A stretch of 16,220 nucleotides of DNA, from NCBI GenBank assembly GCA_041695045.1, contig JBGFRR010000146.1, positions 1 to 16,220 of the forward strand, read 5' to 3'. The notes below the pieces were generated by a model. It saw only the letters and a program-made list of their open reading frames with translations, ran no database searches and was not told the origin of the DNA. Of this stretch, positions 13,022 to 16,220 are shown in pieces (the stretch's first letter is position 1; every line of letters begins with the position of its first letter). The stretch comes from JBGFRR01 sp041695045. Its GTDB lineage: Bacteria > Bacteroidota > Ignavibacteria > UBA10030. The position numbers and the translations under genes were made by a program.

Positions 13022-13807
13022 TCAGTGTGAGCTTACCGTGATGTCTCCTGAGTAGACAATGCGCCGGCCTTCCGCGGTGTCGACGACAAGTCCCCCGTCC
13101 GTATGGAGACGCAGCGCAGTGCCTACAAACGTCGAATCATGGTTGGTGATGGTAATGGTAATGGATTTGCCGAACATCGTGCATCGTGAGTCCCACTCGG
13201 AAAGGATGCGCTCGAACGCCCCCTGCTTCACTTCGGGCAGGAGTGCGTCCAGATCACCAAGGATGGCATGCAGGATATGTTTTCGATTGAATTCCATTCC
13301 GAGTTCCCGTCGCAGCGAGGTAGCTCGCTTCTCCAGATCCGGCGGAAAATGGAGCTGGTTGATGTTAACGCCGATGCCGAGGATGGAATAGGACAGCGCC
13401 CCGCCGACGAATGAATTCTCCAACAGGATTCCGCAGCATTTCTTTCCGTTCAGCAGTACGTCGTTCGGCCACTTGCATTCGATGGTCTTGCCGGCGACGG
13501 CTTCAAGTGCGCGAGCGACAGCAACGGAGGCGTAAAACGTCAAGAGGCCAGCCTGTTCCTGCGGAAGCTGGGGCCTCACGATACAGGAGAAGAGCAGGTT
13601 TGCGCCTGGCTCGGATTGCCAGCTCCTACCCTGACGCCCCTGACCCGCCGTCTGGAAGTCCGCAACTACCACTCCCCCTTCCTCGTTCCCCGCATCGGCC
13701 AGCGTTCTGGCACAGGCGTTTGTTGAATCGATAGACTCGAAGACAAAGAGCTTGCGACCGACGATGTGCGTCGAGAGTCCTTGCTGGAGTTCTTCCTTGG
13801 TGAGCAT
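13022..13807 (-). CDS. birA: Biotin--[acetyl-CoA-carboxylase] ligase, 261 aa
   Basis: This enzyme makes biotinyl-AMP and transfers biotin to a lysine of biotin carboxyl carrier proteins. Catalytic features are visible: the STNACAR segment (28-34), the biotinyl-AMP loop QGRQGRSW (56-63), KWPNDVLLNGKKCCGILLE (112-130) with the substrate lysine region, and LGIGVNIN (143-150). The protein begins directly with the catalytic domain and lacks the N-terminal winged-helix of Escherichia coli BirA, so it is predicted to be a ligase only and not a repressor. The C-terminal SH3-like domain (about 205-258) is present. It lies six bases after the stop of the M28 peptidase gene and just before coaX, indicating co-transcription. 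Confidence 0.95.
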   Translation of the reverse strand: MLTKEELQQGLSTHIVGRKLFVFESIDSTNACARTLADAGNEEGGVVVADFQTAGQGRQGRSWQSEPGANLLFSCIVRPQLPQEQAGLLTFYASVAVARALEAVAGKTIECKWPNDVLLNGKKCCGILLENSFVGGALSYSILGIGVNINQLHFPPDLEKRATSLRRELGMEFNRKHILHAILGDLDALLPEVKQGAFERILSEWDSRCTMFGKSITITITNHDSTFVGTALRLHTDGGLVVDTAEGRRIVYSGDITVSSH

Positions 13808-13813
13808 CGGCGG

Positions 13814-15358
13814 TTATTGGTAGACGGTGGACGATCCATCTTTCCGGAACTGGCGCGGGAAGTCGGTAACCTTCCAGCCGAGCGTGTAAATGAGCCGGCC
13901 GACTCGTGCCAACCGGTCGAACTGAATCTTGTCAACCGTGTCGGTCGGCCGATGATAATCGTCATGCACGCCGGTGAAGAAAAAGGCGATGGGGATGCCG
14001 TTGCGCGCAAAGTTAAAGTGGTCGCTGCGGCGGTAGAACTGGTTCGGGTCGTTGTCGTCGTTGTACTGATAGTCGAGTTCGAATCGCTCTGACCGTTCAT
14101 TGGCAACGCGAACCAGGCTGTCCAGTTCCGTGCTGATCTTGTCAGAACCGATCACATAGACGTAGTTTGAGCTTCCTTTTTCCTGCCACTTCTTGTCTGT
14201 CCGGCCGACCATGTCGATGTTGAGGTTGGCGATGGTTTTATCGAGAGGGAAGATAGGATTTTCAACATAGTAGCGTGATCCTAACAGGCCTTTTTCTTCT
14301 CCCGAGAGCGCCATGAAGAGGATACTCCGCGTAGGTTTAGCAGGATTCTTCACGTACGCTTCCGCGAGCTCGAGAATAAGCGACGTGCCCGACCCATTAT
14401 CGTCGGCGCCAAAGTAAATGGCACCGTCATTCCCTATCCCCACGTGGTCGTAGTGGGCGGTGATAACAAGGACCTCATTCTTAAGCTTCGGGTCGCTTCC
14501 TTCGAGAAGGCCAACAACATTCTCCGAGGGCACAATGCTTCTTTCAACTCGTGTCTCGATGGTTACTGTTAGGCCGGGAATGACGAACGGTTTTGGTGGC
14601 TCGGCGGAATTTCGAAGCTGTGCAAGCGATGTTCGCGCTGCCTTGAGGATCTCGTTGCCGACTTCAGAACTCACCGTCAGCATGGGTATGCCGCCTCCCC
14701 GCGTGGGCGCAGTGCCGGGAAGTCTCATCTGCCCCTTGGTGAAAATCGTCCCCGCGCGTTGCACAATCTCCTCTATCGTTCCTGTGCTTGGCTCATCGGT
14801 TACAAGAATTGTTGCGGCACTGCGCGGTACAACGTATCCGCCGAGTCGCCGGACATCTGCCGGCTTTTGAGGTACGCGGGCAAGTACCAGCGCGATCTTT
14901 CCCTCAGCCACAGCAAGTGCTGCCGAGTCGGGGCGCGCATCCGAGAAGCCGATGAATACAACGTGGGCGGTGAGAAGCGTATCTTGCATGAAGGTCGTTA
15001 CGAAATCTTTGAGCATGCTGTATGAGTTCGTTGTTCCTTTCCCCGCAACGGTCAGCGTCGATTGTTTTCCGGGCTTCGTAACTTCAAGGTCGAAGTATTG
15101 GAAGTAGGTTCCGTTGTCGCCGACGGGATGAAGGCCGAGTTTCTCGAACACTGCGGCGATGTATCGGGCTGCAACTTTCTGCCCGCGAAAGCTGGTCTCA
15201 CGTCCCTCTAACTCAGAAGATGCAAGAAAATTCAAATGGGCGCGCAGGTCGTTCGCTGTGATTGAGTTATAGCCCTCACGCTTGGTGGGTTCAATTTTTA
15301 GATCCTGATGAAGCGTGAACAGAAGTGGGAGAACGAGGAACAGTTTCAGTGCTTGCAT
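13814..15358 (-). CDS. M28 family zinc metallopeptidase, exported, 514 aa
   Basis: This is a probable secreted or periplasmic aminopeptidase. A short N-terminal hydrophobic stretch (LKLFLVLPLLFTL, 4-16) looks like a signal peptide. The co-catalytic two-metal set of M28 enzymes is complete: His302 in TAHYDHVG, the Asp pair 319-320 in GADDNGSG, Glu354-Glu355 in LSGEEKGLLGS, Asp382 in NIDMVGR and His469 in DDYHRPTDT. A protease-associated-like insert lies between the N-terminal part and the catalytic domain (about 120-260). Substrate specificity cannot be told. ATG start with AAAGGAAAG just upstream. It is the first gene of the unit with birA and coaX, although function gives no evident reason for the link. 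Confidence 0.93.
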   Translation of the reverse strand: MQALKLFLVLPLLFTLHQDLKIEPTKREGYNSITANDLRAHLNFLASSELEGRETSFRGQKVAARYIAAVFEKLGLHPVGDNGTYFQYFDLEVTKPGKQSTLTVAGKGTTNSYSMLKDFVTTFMQDTLLTAHVVFIGFSDARPDSAALAVAEGKIALVLARVPQKPADVRRLGGYVVPRSAATILVTDEPSTGTIEEIVQRAGTIFTKGQMRLPGTAPTRGGGIPMLTVSSEVGNEILKAARTSLAQLRNSAEPPKPFVIPGLTVTIETRVERSIVPSENVVGLLEGSDPKLKNEVLVITAHYDHVGIGNDGAIYFGADDNGSGTSLILELAEAYVKNPAKPTRSILFMALSGEEKGLLGSRYYVENPIFPLDKTIANLNIDMVGRTDKKWQEKGSSNYVYVIGSDKISTELDSLVRVANERSERFELDYQYNDDNDPNQFYRRSDHFNFARNGIPIAFFFTGVHDDYHRPTDTVDKIQFDRLARVGRLIYTLGWKVTDFPRQFRKDGSSTVYQ

Positions 15359-15676
15359 GAACTTTCCTTTCGTTGAGTGATCGCTGGGGCAGGAGAATAG
15401 AGAAAATGGTCTTCAGAATCAAGGTATGAAAAATCTGCAGGGGTATGCCAATATTTTAATGAAATCCTGACATTTGTATTCGAATAGATGTGACATCATG
15501 TCGGAAAAGGGAAAATGGTTTTTGAACACTCTGATAAGTTGATTCCTTATAGTTAATTGAAAAACAATGAGTTATGCTGATCTCCAAGAGAGGCTCGTTC
15601 TTGTGGCACAGTCATTGAGTAAAGAAATGTCGCTAACTCAACTTACCATCATTTATCCCAGAGGAGGTGGGGAGCT
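15359..15676. promoter_or_regulatory. Divergent AT-rich intergenic region between M28 peptidase and hsp20 genes
   Basis: No convincing gene lies in these 318 bases. It must hold promoters for both directions. Weak candidates are TTGAAC (15522-15527) with TATAGT (15548-15553) toward hsp20 (20-base spacer, too long for a standard site), and TTGGCA with TACCTT on the minus strand toward the peptidase gene. Short palindromes TATTCGAATA (15477-15486) and GACATCATGTC (15492-15502) could be operators. No CIRCE (HrcA) element was found. Confidence 0.35.
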
Positions 15677-16078
15677 ATGTTCGTCAACCTTGAGTTTCCT
15701 CGCACAGTCGATTATCTGCTCGATGATTTCTTCACCACTGATGTTGTTCCTAACCGTTTCTTTCCGGCGCTCGATGTTTGTGAGTACGACAACGAGACCG
15801 TTGTTGTGGCCGAGTTGCCCGGCGTCAGGAAAGAGGACATCAAGATTTCCATCGAAAACGGTTGGCTGACGCTCAGTGGCGAGCGCAGGCCGTATGAGAT
15901 TCCGCAGGACGCGAAGATTCTCCTCAACGAGATGCGCGTTCGCAACTTCAGCCGCAGTATCCAATTCCCGCACGACGTCGATGTCAACAACATCAGCGCC
16001 GAACTGACCAACGGCGTGCTGCGGATTGTACTGCCGAAGACGGAACAGGCGCGTGTGCGGACGGTGAACATTACGTAA
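15677..16078 (+). CDS. Hsp20/alpha-crystallin small heat-shock protein, 133 aa
   Basis: This is an ATP-independent holdase chaperone that binds unfolding proteins under heat or other stress. A short N-terminal arm (1-29) precedes the alpha-crystallin domain (about 30-122). Hallmarks are the ALDVCEYDNE and VVVAELPGVRKEDIKISIENG region, LSGERR, SRSIQFPHDVDVNNISAELTNGVLRIVLPK, with the family signature A-x-L-x-NGVL-x-I-x-LPK split across residues 107-122. The ATG at 15677 follows AGAGGAGGTGGGGAG, a strong ribosome-binding region. The 16090 gene begins 11 bases downstream and is a second member of the same family. Confidence 0.94.
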   Translation: MFVNLEFPRTVDYLLDDFFTTDVVPNRFFPALDVCEYDNETVVVAELPGVRKEDIKISIENGWLTLSGERRPYEIPQDAKILLNEMRVRNFSRSIQFPHDVDVNNISAELTNGVLRIVLPKTEQARVRTVNIT

Positions 16079-16089
16079 GGAGGGGAGCA

Positions 16090-16220
16090 ATGAACGACAC
16101 TAATCGATTTGCACTCACTTGGATTCCGTACGGCTCGGTCGTGCATAGAACAACGAACGGCCAGACGGTAACGCCGGTTGCCGACATCTACGAAACGGGT
16201 GACGCATTCGTTGTGAAACT
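16090..16220 (+). CDS. Second Hsp20-like small heat-shock protein, partial at right edge
   Basis: The first 43 codons are in the window. An N-terminal arm of about 30 residues is followed by PVADIYETGDAFVVKL, which aligns with ALDVCEYDNETVVVAEL of the preceding Hsp20 and corresponds to the start of an alpha-crystallin domain. The start is supported by AAGGAGGGG (16077-16085), which overlaps the upstream stop codon, so the two genes are translationally close and probably co-transcribed. The rest lies outside the window, so domain completeness is unknown. The assignment rests on this short aligned stretch and on context. Confidence 0.75.
   Translation, partial: MNDTNRFALTWIPYGSVVHRTTNGQTVTPVADIYETGDAFVVK

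Noticed and set aside
15567..15869. 100-residue frame upstream of and into hsp20
   Set aside because: It overlaps the well-supported hsp20 gene in another frame, has no ribosome-binding site, and the encoded protein is unrecognisable.

Overview
The window is a bacterial chromosomal segment, dominated by a 12-gene-long plus-strand respiratory operon. Gene content and order point to the Bacteroidota/Chlorobiota side of the FCB group (an Ignavibacteria- or Kapabacteria-like organism is my best guess). The reasons are the nuoABCDHIJKLMN order without nuoEFG, many starts with no recognisable Shine-Dalgarno sequence, and an HTH-less birA next to coaX. The assignment is inference; no rRNA or other taxonomic marker is present.

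Left edge (1-335): repeat-rich, non-housekeeping DNA. It begins with the last 35 codons of what looks like a REP-associated tyrosine transposase (RAYT). The stop codon of this fragment lies inside a perfect 10-bp hairpin. The 98 bp that hold most of this end plus the hairpin are repeated exactly once more in tandem. A second, unrelated palindrome (278-296) follows.

336-756: a seven-iron-type ferredoxin gene closed by a rho-independent terminator. 810-838: a near-consensus promoter for the nuo operon.

906-12148: genes for an 11-subunit complex I (nuoA, B, C, D, H, I, J, K, L, M, N). The NADH-oxidising module (nuoE, F, G) is absent, so electrons must enter from another donor or from subunits encoded elsewhere; the adjacent ferredoxin is an obvious candidate. 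Between nuoB and nuoC the operon carries a hicA-hicB toxin-antitoxin pair, and a roughly 90-bp palindromic repeat sits between these two small genes. A terminator ends the operon at about 12176-12203.

12233-15358 (minus strand): a three-gene unit transcribed toward nuo, in the order M28 family metallopeptidase, birA (biotin-protein ligase without HTH domain), coaX (type III pantothenate kinase), with gaps of six bases. birA and coaX both serve cofactor supply (biotin loading, CoA synthesis).

15359-15676: an AT-richer divergent intergenic region. 15677-16220: an Hsp20 small heat-shock protein gene and the start of a second, tandem Hsp20 gene cut by the window edge.

No tRNA, rRNA, CRISPR array or complete insertion sequence was seen. 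The most unusual parts are the HicAB pair embedded in a respiratory operon, the REP/RAYT remains, and a duplicated C-terminal module in NuoL.
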